Shown: positions 42,101-51,884, counted from the stretch's first letter. The stretch: 64,000 nucleotides of DNA from Hyphomicrobiales bacterium (GCA_900468625.1 UBUL01000009.1:124001-188000); one strand, 5' to 3'. Program-made: numbers and translations. Notes: generated by a model not told the origin, from the letters alone.

Positions 42101-42814
42101 CAGGGATTCTTCGCGGGCAAGGCCGTCCATCAGCGAGCGCAGTTCGTCGAACTCGGCTTTCAGGCCGGCGGTCTCCGGCTGGCCGGCGAGCTGGTTGATG
42201 CTGTCGGCAAGCCGCGCCATGTCCTCGCGCACATCGGCGACGAAATGCTTGTCCTGCGTGTTCTCGCGGATATCGCGGATTTCGGCGCGCAAGGCGTTGA
42301 CTTCGCGGGTCACACTCTCGGCGATGTCGCGCTTGAGATCCTGACGAAGGTTCACGAGCGCCTGGGCGATGTCGACCGGCGCTTCGGCGGCGGCCCGCAC
42401 CGGCTGGCGCTGGGAATAGCTGTCGATCGGGCGTCGTGCCGGCTGCGGCTCGGCATGCACGATTTCCTCGCGGCGCGCCTGCAGACGCTCGCGGTTTGCT
42501 TCAAGCGCGCGCTGGCGCTGACGGATCTCGGCGAGCGGATCGGGACGGGGATCGATGTCCTGGCGCTCGCCGCGCAGGGGACGTTCGTAGGGGCGGCTGG
42601 CATATGGCTCCCGTTCCGGGCGAGGCGGCATCCGCTCCGGCGCAGCGGCTCGCTCGGGCGCATGGCCGACGGCGACGCGCTGGCGCGTGTCGCGCGAAGC
42701 GGCAGTGCCCATCAGCCCCTCTATGCGCGCCTCCAGCCCCTCGATCGTGCGGCTCAAGGCATCCAGCGATGTCCAGTCGCCCGTGCCTGCAGGATTTGAT
42801 CGCGATCCGCTCAT
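39131..42814 (-). CDS. podJ: Polarity/localization factor PodJ
   Basis: PodJ marks a cell pole in alphaproteobacteria and affects division, motility and polysaccharide in rhizobia. The 1227-residue protein has a basic Arg/Pro-rich N-terminus and a long coiled-coil region (to about 660) of repeated LEERLDQLSHLM-like heptads. One membrane helix (about 795-816) is followed by an Ala/Pro/Thr-rich periplasmic linker, Sel1-type repeats (about 961-1115: ALFEIGARYTDGRGV, AQYRLASMYEKGNGV, SQFNLAILYARGNGV) and a peptidoglycan-binding domain (about 1168-1225). Gene order with the fatty-acid operon matches the podJ1 region of Sinorhizobium. Confidence 0.9.
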   Translation of the reverse strand: MSGSRSNPAGTGDWTSLDALSRTIEGLEARIEGLMGTAASRDTRQRVAVGHAPERAAAPERMPPRPEREPYASRPYERPLRGERQDIDPRPDPLAEIRQRQRALEANRERLQARREEIVHAEPQPARRPIDSYSQRQPVRAAAEAPVDIAQALVNLRQDLKRDIAESVTREVNALRAEIRDIRENTQDKHFVADVREDMARLADSINQLAGQPETAGLKAEFDELRSLMDGLAREESLHHVGRQVKAIDTMSLQDELVSLAYRLDDIKQHLGGMNDSPAVHALENKLLTIATAMESLGSMMQPQDQAMQRLEGRLSGLADQIDLMYRDSARRLPADDLSGRLEALAMRIDELGSAKAVARLEERLDQLSHLMERSQKAAPQPELVTYLADISHKIDALEHGSVGNVLADRLDYLARRIDEMDFHPPAPAAGIDDGMVRRLEGRLSDIAARLEASTVAPPTDTQALRNLEEQIAHLSTLLTHEPRAAADHLPADFDRRMSAIEDYMATNDEYIIEAARHAAETVVEAYSREGAMGNGVQAADMSALTALAEDLRHLEDISRASDERTHRTFEALHDTLLQIADRLDHMEHRKPAPAMPVASFESDVFAEEDMPAIKPPMAVQQQKAGPIIRTVAPAESTVASEVAVAQAIDANTKAEIKAAAKKSGKTSLFVSIGKRFFTPEKAEPIFLPDRPVIEQAPSIDPADVLPGEEANELLEPGSGAPDIKKILERVRASQNASRNGNARQPTENERADYIAAARRAAQAAAMEVDLTQRSAPASKKDVKQGGVFSRFRRPILLAIGAVVLAIMAYPLANALTRGQKAPDPAAISATAPASGGAATNSAAGNTASSDSNQQPAASQTATPAVSPTGAAEAGHATAPASPATAPAGDHLTTAAPLGGDQAAGETLIPAGSAAPAQQTEAFVQTNPAAATAPAATPAAPDITVPDGIQPPSLVSAAKSADPVALFEIGARYTDGRGVAADMKQAASWYQLSADKGYAPAQYRLASMYEKGNGVDRDLVKAKQYYEQAANQGNASAMHNLAVLFASGAAGPQDYDTAANWFIRAANLGVSDSQFNLAILYARGNGVKQDLQESYKWFAIAAKSGDKDAAQKRDEVANAMKPADLEGARAKVDLWKVQAADPKANGTDIPDEWTTGKGVNTASIDMKKAIRNIQAILNKNGFDAGAPDGTMGEKTVAALKSFQKSVGLPTDGRVTEQVVKELLARNK

Positions 42815-43296
42815 ATCTTTTGCTCGCCTCGAACTATCGACCGCCCCGGGCCGTTATGCTGACGAAAGAAGGACATTGCCGCATCACTGCGCTGTCCGCA
42901 TTCCGCCGTTCGGAAAGGGATAAATGTATTGGCTTTCCTCAAACCGAGCCGCAAAGACAGCGCGCCATCAAAGGATAGGTTGAAGAAGCGCGAAGCACTG
43001 CTGCTCAACTCGTACAATTTACGAAACGTGGTAAACAACTCGTTAAGTTTGACGGAAGTCTTAACCTTTTATTTTGGTTCTGCTGTCCGAAGCCTCGATA
43101 TTCTTGCGAGCAGGCCCCGCCGGGAAGATGCCTGTGAGAGGTTTACATCGCCTGCGTACCTGGAGCTCCCGGTCGCCTCACCAAAATTTCAGCCTGTGGC
43201 GCGAATTTGACGTTTACGCAAACGTCAATTTTTTGTAAGACTGAGCCAGCGGCCGGAAATCTCAAGGTCCGGCGGCGAATTGGAGGGATTCGAGAA
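42815..43296. promoter_or_regulatory. podJ / fatty-acid operon divergent region
   Basis: This 482-base gap holds no convincing gene. GTTAAG (43032-43037) and CTTAAC (43050-43055) form an inverted repeat on the podJ side. A 22-base palindrome at 43207-43228 lies before the acyl-CoA dehydrogenase gene. Open frames here have poor codon use. Confidence 0.55.
43207..43228 (+). promoter_or_regulatory. Palindromic operator of the beta-oxidation operon
   Basis: TTGACGTTT (43207-43215), ACGC, AAACGTCAA (43220-43228): perfect 9-bp arms. The sequence resembles motifs published for regulators of branched-chain amino-acid and fatty-acid degradation (LiuR type), recalled rather than searched. It lies 68 bases before the first start codon. 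Confidence 0.7.
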
Positions 43297-45093
43297 ATGC
43301 CAGTCTACAAGGCCCCGGTGAACGATACGCTCTTCGTGCTGAACGATGTGCTCGGGCTGGAGCGCTACAACAATCTTCCGGGTTATGCCGATGCCACCCC
43401 CGACATGATCGAGGCGATCGTTGGCGAGGCCGCCAAGTTGGCGGAGGAAGTGCTCTTCCCGCTCAATTATTCCGGCGATCAGGAAGGTTGCGTACGCCAT
43501 GACGACGGCACGGTCTCGACGCCGAAGGGCTTCAAGGAAGCTTATCGCGCCTATCGCGAAGGTGGCTGGCTGGGTCTCGCCGTGCCCGAGGAATTCGGCG
43601 GGCAGGGACTTCCTTACGTGCTGCACTGCGCCGTCGGCGAATATACCTCCGCCGCCAACATGTCGCTGATGATGTATCCAGGCCTGACGCAAGGCGCGAT
43701 CGCGGCCATCCTCGTGCACGGCTCCGACGCGCAGAAAAAGACCTATCTGCCTAACATGGTCGAGGGCACCTGGTCTGGCACCATGAACCTTACCGAACCG
43801 CACTGCGGCACCGATCTCGGCCTGCTGCGCACCAAGGCGGTCCCGCAAGCGGACGGCAGCTACAAAATATCGGGCCAGAAGATCTTCATCTCCGCCGGCG
43901 AGCATGACATGACGGACAATATCGTCCATCTCGTCCTCGCCCGCATCGAAGGTGCGCCCGAGGGCACCAAGGGTATCTCGCTGTTCATCGTGCCGAAGTT
44001 CCTCGTCAGGGAAGATGGTTCGCTCGGCGCCCGCAACCCGGTCTCCTGCGGCGCGATCGAGCACAAGATGGGCATCCATGGCAATGCCACCTGCGTCATG
44101 AACTACGACGAGGCGACGGGCTTCCTGATCGGTGCCGAGAACAAAGGTCTCAACGCCATGTTCGTCATGATGAACGAGGCCCGCCTCGCCGTCGGCTTGC
44201 AGGGCGTGTCGATTGCCGAGATCGCCTATCAGAATGCCGCCAACTATGCTCGCGAGCGCATTCAGGGCCGTTCGCTCACCGGCCCGAAGGTACCGGACAA
44301 AAAGGCGGACCCGATCATCGTCCATCCCGATATCCGCCGCGCGTTGATGACCATCCGCGCCTTCAACGAGGCCGGCCGCGCCTTCCTGCTCTGGACAGCG
44401 CTGAAATCCGATATCGCCCATCGCTCTCCGGACGAGAATGACCGGCAGGCGGCCGACGATATCCTGGGTCTTGTGACGCCGATCCTCAAGGGCGTCATGT
44501 CCGACAAGGGCTTCGAACACGCCGTCATGGCGCAGCAGATCTTCGGCGGCCACGGCTATATCGAGGAACACGGCATGAGCCAGTATGTCCGCGATGCCCG
44601 CATCGCCATGATCTACGAGGGTGCCAACGGTATCCAGGCGCTCGATCTTGTCGGCCGCAAGCTGGCGCAGAACGGCGGCCGCGCCGTCATGGCTCTCTTC
44701 AAGGAGATCGGCGATTTCTGCGAGGAGAACCGCAACGACGAGCGGATGGCCTTCTTCACCAAGCATCTGAAGAAGGGCTTGAACGATGTGCAGGCCGCGA
44801 CCATGTGGTTCATGCAGAACGCCATGGCCAAGCCCGACAATGCCGGCGCCGGCTCGACCGATTACATGCACCTCTTCGGCCTCGTCGTCCTCGGCTATAT
44901 GTGGGCGAAGATGGCCAAGGCGGCGCAGGCAGGTATTGCGGCTGGCGACAGCGCGCGCGAGGACTATCTGAAGAACAAGCTTGTCACGGCGCGATTCTAT
45001 ATGGAGCGCATCATGCCGGAAACGGCACTGCGCAAGGCCCGCATCGAAACTGGCGCCGACACGATGATGGAACTGGCGGCGGAAGCTTTTTGA
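43297..45093 (+). CDS. Acyl-CoA dehydrogenase (long form)
   Basis: This 598-residue FAD flavoenzyme introduces the double bond in fatty-acid beta-oxidation. The middle region holds [16 protein letters not shown] and [16 protein letters not shown]. The catalytic glutamate lies in [20 protein letters not shown] after [23 protein letters not shown]. The extra 130 C-terminal residues are typical of the long bacterial type. ATG 43297 follows GGAGGG at 43282-43287. It heads an operon with a thiolase and a bifunctional FadB-like enzyme. Confidence 0.94.
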   Translation: MPVYKAPVNDTLFVLNDVLGLERYNNLPGYADATPDMIEAIVGEAAKLAEEVLFPLNYSGDQEGCVRHDDGTVSTPKGFKEAYRAYREGGWLGLAVPEEFGGQGLPYVLHCAVGEYTSAANMSLMMYPGLTQGAIAAILVHGSDAQKKTYLPNMVEGTWSGTMNLTEPHCGTDLGLLRTKAVPQADGSYKISGQKIFISAGEHDMTDNIVHLVLARIEGAPEGTKGISLFIVPKFLVREDGSLGARNPVSCGAIEHKMGIHGNATCVMNYDEATGFLIGAENKGLNAMFVMMNEARLAVGLQGVSIAEIAYQNAANYARERIQGRSLTGPKVPDKKADPIIVHPDIRRALMTIRAFNEAGRAFLLWTALKSDIAHRSPDENDRQAADDILGLVTPILKGVMSDKGFEHAVMAQQIFGGHGYIEEHGMSQYVRDARIAMIYEGANGIQALDLVGRKLAQNGGRAVMALFKEIGDFCEENRNDERMAFFTKHLKKGLNDVQAATMWFMQNAMAKPDNAGAGSTDYMHLFGLVVLGYMWAKMAKAAQAGIAAGDSAREDYLKNKLVTARFYMERIMPETALRKARIETGADTMMELAAEAF

Positions 45094-45101
45094 CTGGAAT
45101 C

Positions 45102-45123
45102 CCTTCTCCCCTCGGGGAGAAGG
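45102..45123 (+). repeat. Palindromic REP-like hairpin inside the operon
   Basis: CCTTCTCCCC (45102-45111), TC, GGGGAGAAGG (45114-45123): perfect 10-bp arms in the 74-base gap between the dehydrogenase and thiolase genes. The sequence resembles one arm of the element at 60242-60370. Confidence 0.7.
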
Positions 45124-45167
45124 AGAGTTATTGGAACGTGGCGTCAGCCGCCGCAGGGAGACGAGAC

Positions 45168-46376
45168 ATGACCGAGGTTTTCATTTACGACCATGTGCGC
45201 ACGCCGCGCGGGCGGGGCAAGAAGGATGGAGCGCTGCATGAAGTGCCCTCCGTGCGCCTTGCCGCCAAGACGCTCGAGGCAATCCGCGACCGCAACGGCC
45301 TCGACACGGCAACCGTGGACGACATCATCATGGGCTGCGTCGATCCGGTCATGGATGCCGGCGCCGTCATCCCGAAAGCAGCCGCCTTCGAGGCAGGCTA
45401 TTCGAGCAAGGCACCGGGCATGCAGATTTCCCGCTTCTGCGCCTCGGGTCTCGATGCCGTGAACTTCGGTGCGGGCAAGATCGCTCAAGGCGCCGACGAT
45501 ATCGTCATTGCCGGCGGTGTCGAAAGCATGTCGCGCGTCGGTCTTGGCATGTCCGGCGGTGCATGGTTCATGGACCCCTCCGTCAACTTCCCGGCCTATT
45601 TCATGCCGCAGGGCGTATCGGCCGATCTCATCGCCACCAAATACGGCTTCTCCCGCGATGATGTCGACGCCTATGCCGTCGAGAGCCAGAAGCGCGCCGC
45701 CAATGCCTGGGAGAAGGGCTATTTCAAGAATTCGGTCATTCCGGTGAAGGATATCAACGGCCTGACCATTCTCGACCGTGATGAGCATATGCGTCCCGGC
45801 ACGGACATGCAGGCGCTCGCCTCGCTCAATCCTTCGTTCCAGCTGCCGGGCGAGATGGGCGGCTTCGAGGCCGTCGGTATTCAGGCGCATCCGGAAGTCG
45901 AGCGCATCAACTACGTCCATCATGCCGGTAACTCCTCCGGCATCGTCGATGGCGCCGCCGCCGTGCTGCTCGGCTCCAAGGCGGGCGGTGAGAGCATGGG
46001 CTTGAAGCCGCGCGGCCGCATCAAGGCCTTCGCCAATATCGGCTCCGACCCGGCGCTGATGCTGACCGGCCCGGTCGACGTTACCGAAAAGCTCCTGAAG
46101 CGCACCGGCATGACGCTCGGCGACATCGATCTCTTCGAGCTGAACGAAGCTTTCGCCGCCGTCGTGCTGCGCTACATGCAGGCTTTCGAGATTCCGCATG
46201 ATCAGATCAACGTCAATGGCGGCGCGATTGCCATGGGCCATCCGCTCGGCGCAACCGGCGCGATGATCCTCGGCACCGTGCTGGACGAGCTGGAACGCCG
46301 CGATCTCAACACTGCACTGGTCACGCTCTGCATCGGAGCCGGCATGGGCACCGCCACGATCGTCGAACGCGTCTGA
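45168..46376 (+). CDS. Acetyl-CoA C-acyltransferase (thiolase)
   Basis: This 402-residue thiolase performs the last step of beta-oxidation. The nucleophilic cysteine is in [12 protein letters not shown], the catalytic histidine in NEAFAAVV, and the second cysteine in [11 protein letters not shown]. GGHPxG-type sequence [14 protein letters not shown] is present. ATG 45168 follows GGGAGACGAG. With the downstream FadB-like gene 14 bases away it forms the usual two-subunit beta-oxidation set. Confidence 0.94.
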   Translation: MTEVFIYDHVRTPRGRGKKDGALHEVPSVRLAAKTLEAIRDRNGLDTATVDDIIMGCVDPVMDAGAVIPKAAAFEAGYSSKAPGMQISRFCASGLDAVNFGAGKIAQGADDIVIAGGVESMSRVGLGMSGGAWFMDPSVNFPAYFMPQGVSADLIATKYGFSRDDVDAYAVESQKRAANAWEKGYFKNSVIPVKDINGLTILDRDEHMRPGTDMQALASLNPSFQLPGEMGGFEAVGIQAHPEVERINYVHHAGNSSGIVDGAAAVLLGSKAGGESMGLKPRGRIKAFANIGSDPALMLTGPVDVTEKLLKRTGMTLGDIDLFELNEAFAAVVLRYMQAFEIPHDQINVNGGAIAMGHPLGATGAMILGTVLDELERRDLNTALVTLCIGAGMGTATIVERV

Positions 46377-46390
46377 GGGGGAGGAAACCA

Positions 46391-48601
46391 ATGGCTTACA
46401 CGAATTTCACCGTCGAAACCGACGCAGACGGCATTGCGCTCGTCACCTGGGACATGCCCGGCAAGTCCATGAACGTTTTCACCGCCGAGATCCTGGAAGA
46501 GCTGAACGCCATCGTCGACGCCACCGTCGCCGATGCGAGCGTCAAGGGTGTCGTCTTCACCTCGGGCAAATCCTCCTTCTCCGGCGGCGCCGATCTGTCG
46601 ATGATCAAGTCGATGTTCTCCTTCTATCAGGAGGAGAAGGCGAAGGACCCGGCTGCGGCCGCGAAGAAGCTCTTCGATCTTGTCGGCCGCATGACCGGCC
46701 TGTTTCGCAAGCTCGAAACCTGCGGCAAGCCGTGGGTTTCTGCCATCAACGGCACCTGCATGGGCGGCGCTTTCGAGCTGTCGCTTGCCTGCCATGGCCG
46801 TGTCGCTTCCAGCGCCAAGAGCGTCAAGATCGCGCTGCCTGAGGTCAAGGTCGGCATCTTCCCCGGCGCCGGCGGCACGCAGCGTATCGCGCGCCTGACG
46901 GATGCGCAGTCGGCCCTGCAGATGATGACGACGGGCCAGTCGCTGACGGCAGCCCGCGCGAAGGCAATGAACCTCGTGCATCAGGTCGTCGAGCCGGATC
47001 AGCTGATCCCGGCCGCCAAGCAGATGATCAAGGATGGCCTGAAGCCGGTTGCCCCCTGGGACGAGAAGGGCTTCAAGGCACCGGGCGGCGGCATCTGGAC
47101 GCCGGCTTCCGCCCAGCTCTGGCCGGCGGCACCCGCCATCCTGCGCCGCGAGACGGCGGGCAATTATCCGGCGGCACTCGCCATTCTCAAATGCGTCTAT
47201 GAAGGCCTGCAGGTTCCCTTCGATACCGGTCTGAAGATCGAGCAGCGTTATTTCACCCATGTGCTGCAGACCACCGAAGCCTATTCGATGATCCGCTCGC
47301 TGTTCATCTCCATGCAGGAACTCGGCAAGGGCGCGCGCCGTCCGGCCGGGCAGCCGAAGACGGAGCTGAAGAAAGTCGGCGTCGTCGGCGCCGGCTTCAT
47401 GGGCGCCTCCATCGCCTACGTCACCGCGGCCGCCGGTATCCCGGTCACGCTCATCGACCGCGACATCGAAGCCGCGACCAAGGGCAAGGGCGTCGGCGAA
47501 GGGCTGGTCAAGGATTCGATCGGTAAGGGAAGGCTGACGCAGGACGAGGGCGCGGCCCTTCTGTCCTGCATTACGCCCTCGGCCGATTACGCCGACCTGA
47601 AGGATGCCGATCTCGTCATCGAGGCTGTGTTCGAGGATCGCGAGGTCAAGAAGGCCGTCATCGAGGCCGTCGAAGCGGTGCTGCCCGCCGGCGCGGTCTT
47701 CGCCTCCAATACCTCGACACTGCCGATCACGGGCCTTGCGAAAAACTCCAAGCGTCCGGCCGATTTCATCGGTGTGCACTTCTTCTCGCCTGTGGAGAAG
47801 ATGATGCTGACCGAAGTGATCCTCGGTAAGGAAACTGGCGATCATGCGCTCGCCGTCGCCCTCGATTATGTCGCGGCCATCAAGAAGACGCCGATCGTCG
47901 TCAACGACACGCGCGGCTTCTTCGTCAATCGCTGCGTCTTCCGCTACATCCACGAAGCCTATGACATGCTGATCGAAGGCGTGCCCGCCGCCATGATCGA
48001 GAATGCCGCCAAGATGGCGGGTATGCCGGTAGGGCCTCTGGCGCTGAACGACGAAGTCGCAATCGACCTCTCCTACAAGATCCTGAAGGCGACGGTCGCC
48101 GATCTCGGCGAGAGGGCTGTCGATCCGCGTCACATGCAGCTGATCAGCGGTCTCGTTGAAAGCGAGGGGCGCCTGGGCCGGAAGAACTCGAAGGGCTTTT
48201 ACGATTATCCGCCGAAACCGGCGAAGAAATCGCTCTGGCCGGGCCTCAAGGATCTCTATCCGCAGAAGAAGGCCGATGATGTCGATGTCAACGTGCTGAA
48301 GCAGCGCTTCCTCGTCACCATCGCGCTCGAGGCATCCCGCACCATGGAAGAGGGCATCGTCACCGATCCGCGTGAGGCCGATGTCGGCTCCATCCTCGGC
48401 TTCGGCTTTGCCCCCTATACCGGTGGCGCGCTGTCCTATATCGACGGCATGGGCGTGAAGGCTTTTGTGGAACTCTGCGAAAAGCTGGCCGCCGCCTATG
48501 GCTCGCATTTCCAGCCGACGGCGCTGTTGAAGGACATGGCCGCAAAGGACGAAACCTTCTATGGGCGCTTCGATCCCTACCGGGTCGCGAAGGCGGCGTG
48601 A
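46391..48601 (+). CDS. FadB/FadJ-type enoyl-CoA hydratase / 3-hydroxyacyl-CoA dehydrogenase
   Basis: This 736-residue bifunctional enzyme hydrates enoyl-CoA and oxidises the 3-hydroxy product. The N-terminal crotonase domain has oxyanion loops ([28 protein letters not shown]) and the glutamate in [18 protein letters not shown]. The C-terminal domain has the NAD site [15 protein letters not shown] and catalytic [25 protein letters not shown] lies ahead of ATG 46391. It ends the operon; an intrinsic terminator follows. Confidence 0.95.
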   Translation: MAYTNFTVETDADGIALVTWDMPGKSMNVFTAEILEELNAIVDATVADASVKGVVFTSGKSSFSGGADLSMIKSMFSFYQEEKAKDPAAAAKKLFDLVGRMTGLFRKLETCGKPWVSAINGTCMGGAFELSLACHGRVASSAKSVKIALPEVKVGIFPGAGGTQRIARLTDAQSALQMMTTGQSLTAARAKAMNLVHQVVEPDQLIPAAKQMIKDGLKPVAPWDEKGFKAPGGGIWTPASAQLWPAAPAILRRETAGNYPAALAILKCVYEGLQVPFDTGLKIEQRYFTHVLQTTEAYSMIRSLFISMQELGKGARRPAGQPKTELKKVGVVGAGFMGASIAYVTAAAGIPVTLIDRDIEAATKGKGVGEGLVKDSIGKGRLTQDEGAALLSCITPSADYADLKDADLVIEAVFEDREVKKAVIEAVEAVLPAGAVFASNTSTLPITGLAKNSKRPADFIGVHFFSPVEKMMLTEVILGKETGDHALAVALDYVAAIKKTPIVVNDTRGFFVNRCVFRYIHEAYDMLIEGVPAAMIENAAKMAGMPVGPLALNDEVAIDLSYKILKATVADLGERAVDPRHMQLISGLVESEGRLGRKNSKGFYDYPPKPAKKSLWPGLKDLYPQKKADDVDVNVLKQRFLVTIALEASRTMEEGIVTDPREADVGSILGFGFAPYTGGALSYIDGMGVKAFVELCEKLAAAYGSHFQPTALLKDMAAKDETFYGRFDPYRVAKAA

Positions 48602-48631
48602 GCCAACAAATCGTTGCTGACGACAAATAAT

Positions 48632-48660
48632 GGGCCGCTCCTGTCGGGAGCGGCCCTTTT
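48632..48660 (+). terminator. Intrinsic terminator of the beta-oxidation operon
   Basis: GGGCCGCTCC (48632-48641) pairs with GGAGCGGCCC (48647-48656) over a 5-base loop, followed by TTTTC. Confidence 0.9.
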
Positions 48661-48702
48661 CATTCGTCCTCTGCTTGAGTTCATCAAACCGAGGAAAGTG
48701 AC

Positions 48703-49146
48703 ATGATCGAGATCATCGGCAATCGTGACGAGGCAGCGGCCATCAACTCAGTGATCGCAAGCTGGGTTTCCGCTCTTGGCAACAAGGATGCGGCGGGCGC
48801 CGTCAGGCACCTGAGCGACGATATCATCAGCTTCACCCTGGCTGCACCATTGATGCACAAGGGTAAGGGCGAGAAAGGTTTGGAGAGCTGGTTTTCGACC
48901 TGGGAGGGGCCGATCGGGGGCGATGCCGTCGATGTCAGGCTCACCGTCGGAGGCGATGTCGCCTTTTGGACCGGGCTTGTGCATATGACCGGCAGGAAGA
49001 CTGACGGCGTCGAAGTCGATCTCTGGTTTCGCCAGACGCTCGGCCTCAGAAAAGAGGCCGGCATCTGGAAAATCGTCCACCAACATACGTCGGTGCCGTT
49101 TGCCATGGACGGTAGTGGTTTTGCCGAGCTTAGGCTCAAACCGTAA
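48703..49146 (+). CDS. NTF2-like (SnoaL/ketosteroid isomerase-like) protein
   Basis: This 147-residue protein has the NTF2-like cone fold expected from [30 protein letters not shown] at the N-terminus and [26 protein letters not shown] at the C-terminus, typical of the SnoaL-like/DUF4440 group. Such proteins are small-molecule binders or isomerases; the role is unknown. ATG 48703 follows GAGGAAAG. It ends 8 bases before the convergent MFS gene. Confidence 0.82.
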   Translation: MIEIIGNRDEAAAINSVIASWVSALGNKDAAGAVRHLSDDIISFTLAAPLMHKGKGEKGLESWFSTWEGPIGGDAVDVRLTVGGDVAFWTGLVHMTGRKTDGVEVDLWFRQTLGLRKEAGIWKIVHQHTSVPFAMDGSGFAELRLKP

Positions 49147-49154
49147 GATTTTAC

Positions 49155-50366
49155 TTACGCAATGCTCAGGGGCTTTTCCCGACGGGATCGCAAGGCAACG
49201 ACGCCCCAGCCGACGAGCAGAAGGATCGCCGCCGCGTAGATGTCGGCGGCCTCAGCAAAGCCGAGCGCCTTCGACAGGAAGCCAGCGAGAATGGCCGGCA
49301 CACTGAAGGCGAGATAGCTCTGGATGTAGAAGGCGGAGAGCAGCCCGGCGCGTTCGTCGGGCTTTGCCAGCGGCATGATGCTTCGAACCGTGCCGAGGAA
49401 GACAGCTCCGAAGCCTGCGCCAGCAATCAGCGTTCCCGCGGCAAGGATCGGCACTTCAGCCGCATGCATACCGGCGATGACGGTCAATATGCCGAGCGTC
49501 ATGGTCGGTATGCCGAACCCCATGATCGTGACCGCCGATCTCTTGCGCAGCAGGAACACCGCTGCCGCGCCGCTGATCGTCAAGGCTGCGACCACGGAGC
49601 CGCCGACCAGCGGCGCCGTGCTGCCGGTCGTCGCGCTGACCAGCGAAGGCACCAGCGATAAATAGAAGCCGGCGAGCGCCCAGACAGCGATATTGATCGG
49701 CGTCAGCGCCAGCAGCGTCCGGCGTGCCTGCTGGGGAACGGCGACTTCCGGCTTCAGCGATGCGAGTAGGCCGGCCCGCCGGCGCGTTGTTTCCGGCACC
49801 AGCCAGAGCAGCACGGCTTGCAGCATCAGCAGGGCGAGTGTCACGACATAGACGAGCACGGTTGGAGCCGGCGCGAATTGGATCAGCAGGCTCGTGCCGA
49901 GCGCGCCGGCCGCCATACCGGCCAGCGGTGCAAGGCTGTTGGTGATCGATCCCCTGATCGGATCGAGATCGACCAGCGCAGCCCCGGTGGAACTGACCGC
50001 AGTGCCCGTTGCAAAACCCTGCACGATGCGGGCGGCAATCAGCCAATCCGGACCCTTGGCCATCAAAAATAGCGCTATCGCCACCATGTTGAGGAGGATC
50101 GAAGCGAAGATCACCGGGCGACGGCCGAGATGGTCGGAAATCGAGCCGACGATGAGCAGCGCGGCGAGAAGGGAAAAGGCATAGACGGCGAAGATCACCG
50201 TGAGCAGCACCGGCGAGAAGGCGAAGGCTTGCTGGTAAAGGCGGTAGAGAGGCGTGGGTGCGGAGGAGGCGGCCAGGAATAGGGCGCTGGTCGCAGCATA
50301 ATAGAACGGCGCCAGGCGTCTGGCCGGTGAAATTGCTGTGCTGGCGGTGGAATCGAGCGGAGCCAT
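49155..50366 (-). CDS. MFS transporter
   Basis: This 403-residue major facilitator protein has about twelve helices. Marks are SAPTPLYRLYQQAFAFSP before helix 2, the loop SDHLGRRPVIFAS, and a C-terminal half with AGAGFGAVFLGTVRSIMPLAKPDERAG. It fits drug-efflux types with a TetR neighbour. It is divergent from that TetR gene across 138 bases, so local repression is likely. The substrate is unknown. Confidence 0.88.
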   Translation of the reverse strand: MAPLDSTASTAISPARRLAPFYYAATSALFLAASSAPTPLYRLYQQAFAFSPVLLTVIFAVYAFSLLAALLIVGSISDHLGRRPVIFASILLNMVAIALFLMAKGPDWLIAARIVQGFATGTAVSSTGAALVDLDPIRGSITNSLAPLAGMAAGALGTSLLIQFAPAPTVLVYVVTLALLMLQAVLLWLVPETTRRRAGLLASLKPEVAVPQQARRTLLALTPINIAVWALAGFYLSLVPSLVSATTGSTAPLVGGSVVAALTISGAAAVFLLRKRSAVTIMGFGIPTMTLGILTVIAGMHAAEVPILAAGTLIAGAGFGAVFLGTVRSIMPLAKPDERAGLLSAFYIQSYLAFSVPAILAGFLSKALGFAEAADIYAAAILLLVGWGVVALRSRREKPLSIA

Positions 50367-50504
50367 CGACTATATCCTACCTAAAGCTAAAAGATTGCGT
50401 TAGGCGCATATAGGATGCCCGATGCACAAAAGCAAATAATTTGCGTTAGTGAATCGACCTGTGGTCGTTCGCGATCAGCAAAAGGGAAAGATTGGCAAAG
50501 GTTT
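50367..50504. promoter_or_regulatory. MFS/TetR divergent promoter with repeats
   Basis: TTGCGTTAG occurs at 50395-50403 and again at 50441-50449. ATCCTA (50374-50379) mirrors TAGGAT (50411-50416), and CCTAA (50380-50384, offset by one C) mirrors TTAGG (50400-50404). They are candidate TetR operators by position. Confidence 0.45.
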
Positions 50505-51071
50505 ATGGGCTACAGAGAAAATCCTCGTCCCGGCGGGCGCAGCGCCAGAGTGCAGGTGGCCGTGCATCAATCCGTCCGCGACATGCTTGCCGCGATGGAT
50601 CGCGCCGACATCACCATCCCCTTGATCGCGCAGCGCGCCAAAGTGACGCCATCGACGATCTACCGCCGCTGGGGTGGCCTTCAGGAGCTTCTGGCCGACG
50701 TGGCGGCGTCGCGTCTGCAGCCGGAGGGCGAGCCCGCCAGGATCGGCAGCGCGCGCGAGGATCTGGAGGCCTGGGCCGAGCAATATGCCGACGAAATGGC
50801 CTCCGGGGTCGGCCGGCAGCTATTGCGTGATGTTCTCTCGGCGGCTGACTGCACGAATGCGGAAAAATGCTGCACCTACACGCGCACTCAGCTTGCCGTC
50901 CTCATCGCGCGGGCGGAGAAACGCGGCGAGCCCTTTCCGACCGAAGAGGAGCTGATGGATCATGTCATCTCGCCGATCATTTACCGCATCCTCTTCGACC
51001 GGGCGCCCGGCCCGGACCATGTCCGCAAGCTGATCGCGAAAGTGATGCCGGAGAGCGTAGTCAAGACCTGA
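50505..51071 (+). CDS. TetR-family transcriptional regulator
   Basis: This 188-residue regulator has a TetR helix-turn-helix (ITIPLIAQRAKVTPSTIYRRWGGLQELLADVAA, about residues 32-64) and an all-helical ligand domain with adjacent cysteines (ADCTNAEKCCTYT). ATG 50505 after AAAGG was preferred; an in-frame ATG at 50415 lies inside the shared operator region. It is divergent from an MFS exporter, its likely target. Confidence 0.87.
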   Translation: MGYRENPRPGGRSARVQVAVHQSVRDMLAAMDRADITIPLIAQRAKVTPSTIYRRWGGLQELLADVAASRLQPEGEPARIGSAREDLEAWAEQYADEMASGVGRQLLRDVLSAADCTNAEKCCTYTRTQLAVLIARAEKRGEPFPTEEELMDHVISPIIYRILFDRAPGPDHVRKLIAKVMPESVVKT

Positions 51072-51319
51072 CACGCCGCCGGCAATGCCGGGCGACTCAC
51101 TTGGGTCTCCGGGGCAGTTCTGGGGCTTTGGCTTCGTTGCTCGCAACTGACGAACAAGTGGTCGAGTATGTGCATGTTCAGATTGTCGTGACTGCAAAAT
51201 TGCCGTGGGATATGCGTGCTCGGTCGAGGGTCGCCGTCGATTTTCTGTTGAAAAATAAGGAAAAAGATGGTGCTAATCAGCATGGATGAATTCAACGGCA
51301 ACGCGAAGGGGACTGCTCA

Positions 51320-51745
51320 ATGCTTAATGAATTCAAGGCGTTTATCGCCCGTGGCAATGTCATGGATCTTGCGGTCGGCGTGATCATCGGCGGTGCTTTC
51401 GGCGGCATCGTGAAATCATTGGTTGACGATATCATCATGCCGGTCGTCGGTGCGATTTTCGGCGGCTTCGATTTCTCGAACTACTTCATCGGTCTTTCCT
51501 CGGCGGTCAATGCGCCGACGCTCGCCGCCGCCCGCGCCCAAGGCGCGGTTTTCGCCTACGGCAACTTCATCACCGTCCTAATCAATTTCCTCATCCTCGC
51601 CTGGATCATCTTTCTCATGGTCAAGGGCGTGAATGCGCTGCGCGCCCAGGTCGAGCGCAAGGAAGAAAAGGTTGCCGAGGCAGCACCGCCGCCGGCTGAC
51701 GTTCAGCTCCTGACGGAAATCCGCGATCTTCTCGCCAAACGCTGA
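51320..51745 (+). CDS. mscL: Large-conductance mechanosensitive channel MscL
   Basis: This 141-residue channel opens under membrane tension to release solutes on osmotic downshift. It has the N-terminal amphipathic helix ([40 protein letters not shown], with TM1), a periplasmic loop, TM2 ([23 protein letters not shown]) and a cytoplasmic helix bundle ending [15 protein letters not shown] 51320 begins the invariant start. It has its own terminator. Confidence 0.97.
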   Translation: MLNEFKAFIARGNVMDLAVGVIIGGAFGGIVKSLVDDIIMPVVGAIFGGFDFSNYFIGLSSAVNAPTLAAARAQGAVFAYGNFITVLINFLILAWIIFLMVKGVNALRAQVERKEEKVAEAAPPPADVQLLTEIRDLLAKR

Positions 51746-51767
51746 CGCGTCTTCTTCAATTTCTTTT

Positions 51768-51796
51768 AAAGCCCCGTTCCGTAAGTGGGGCTTTAT
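51768..51796 (+). terminator. Intrinsic terminator after mscL
   Basis: AAAGCCCC (51768-51775) pairs with GGGGCTTT (51787-51794) over an 11-base loop, followed by ATT. Confidence 0.8.
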
Positions 51797-51884
51797 TCAT
51801 CACCAAAATCGATCAGTCGCTAAGGCAAAGTCATGGGATTTGTTCGCCGCTCTGCTTTATGAAGGCGGAAACTGGAGACTTTGC

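Noticed and set aside
42811..43038. A 75-codon minus strand frame ending as an ATGA overlap with podJ
   Set aside because: TTG start, no ribosome site and codon use unlike real genes here; more likely podJ leader.
42929..43210. A 93-codon + strand frame in the podJ/acyl-CoA dehydrogenase gap
   Set aside because: No ribosome site, mixed codon use and it runs into the operator palindrome.
46202..48508. A very long minus strand open frame (about 770 codons) opposite the FadB-like gene
   Set aside because: Antisense frame kept open by high third-position GC of the true gene; similar ones lie opposite the acyl-CoA dehydrogenase, thiolase and glnII. None has protein motifs.
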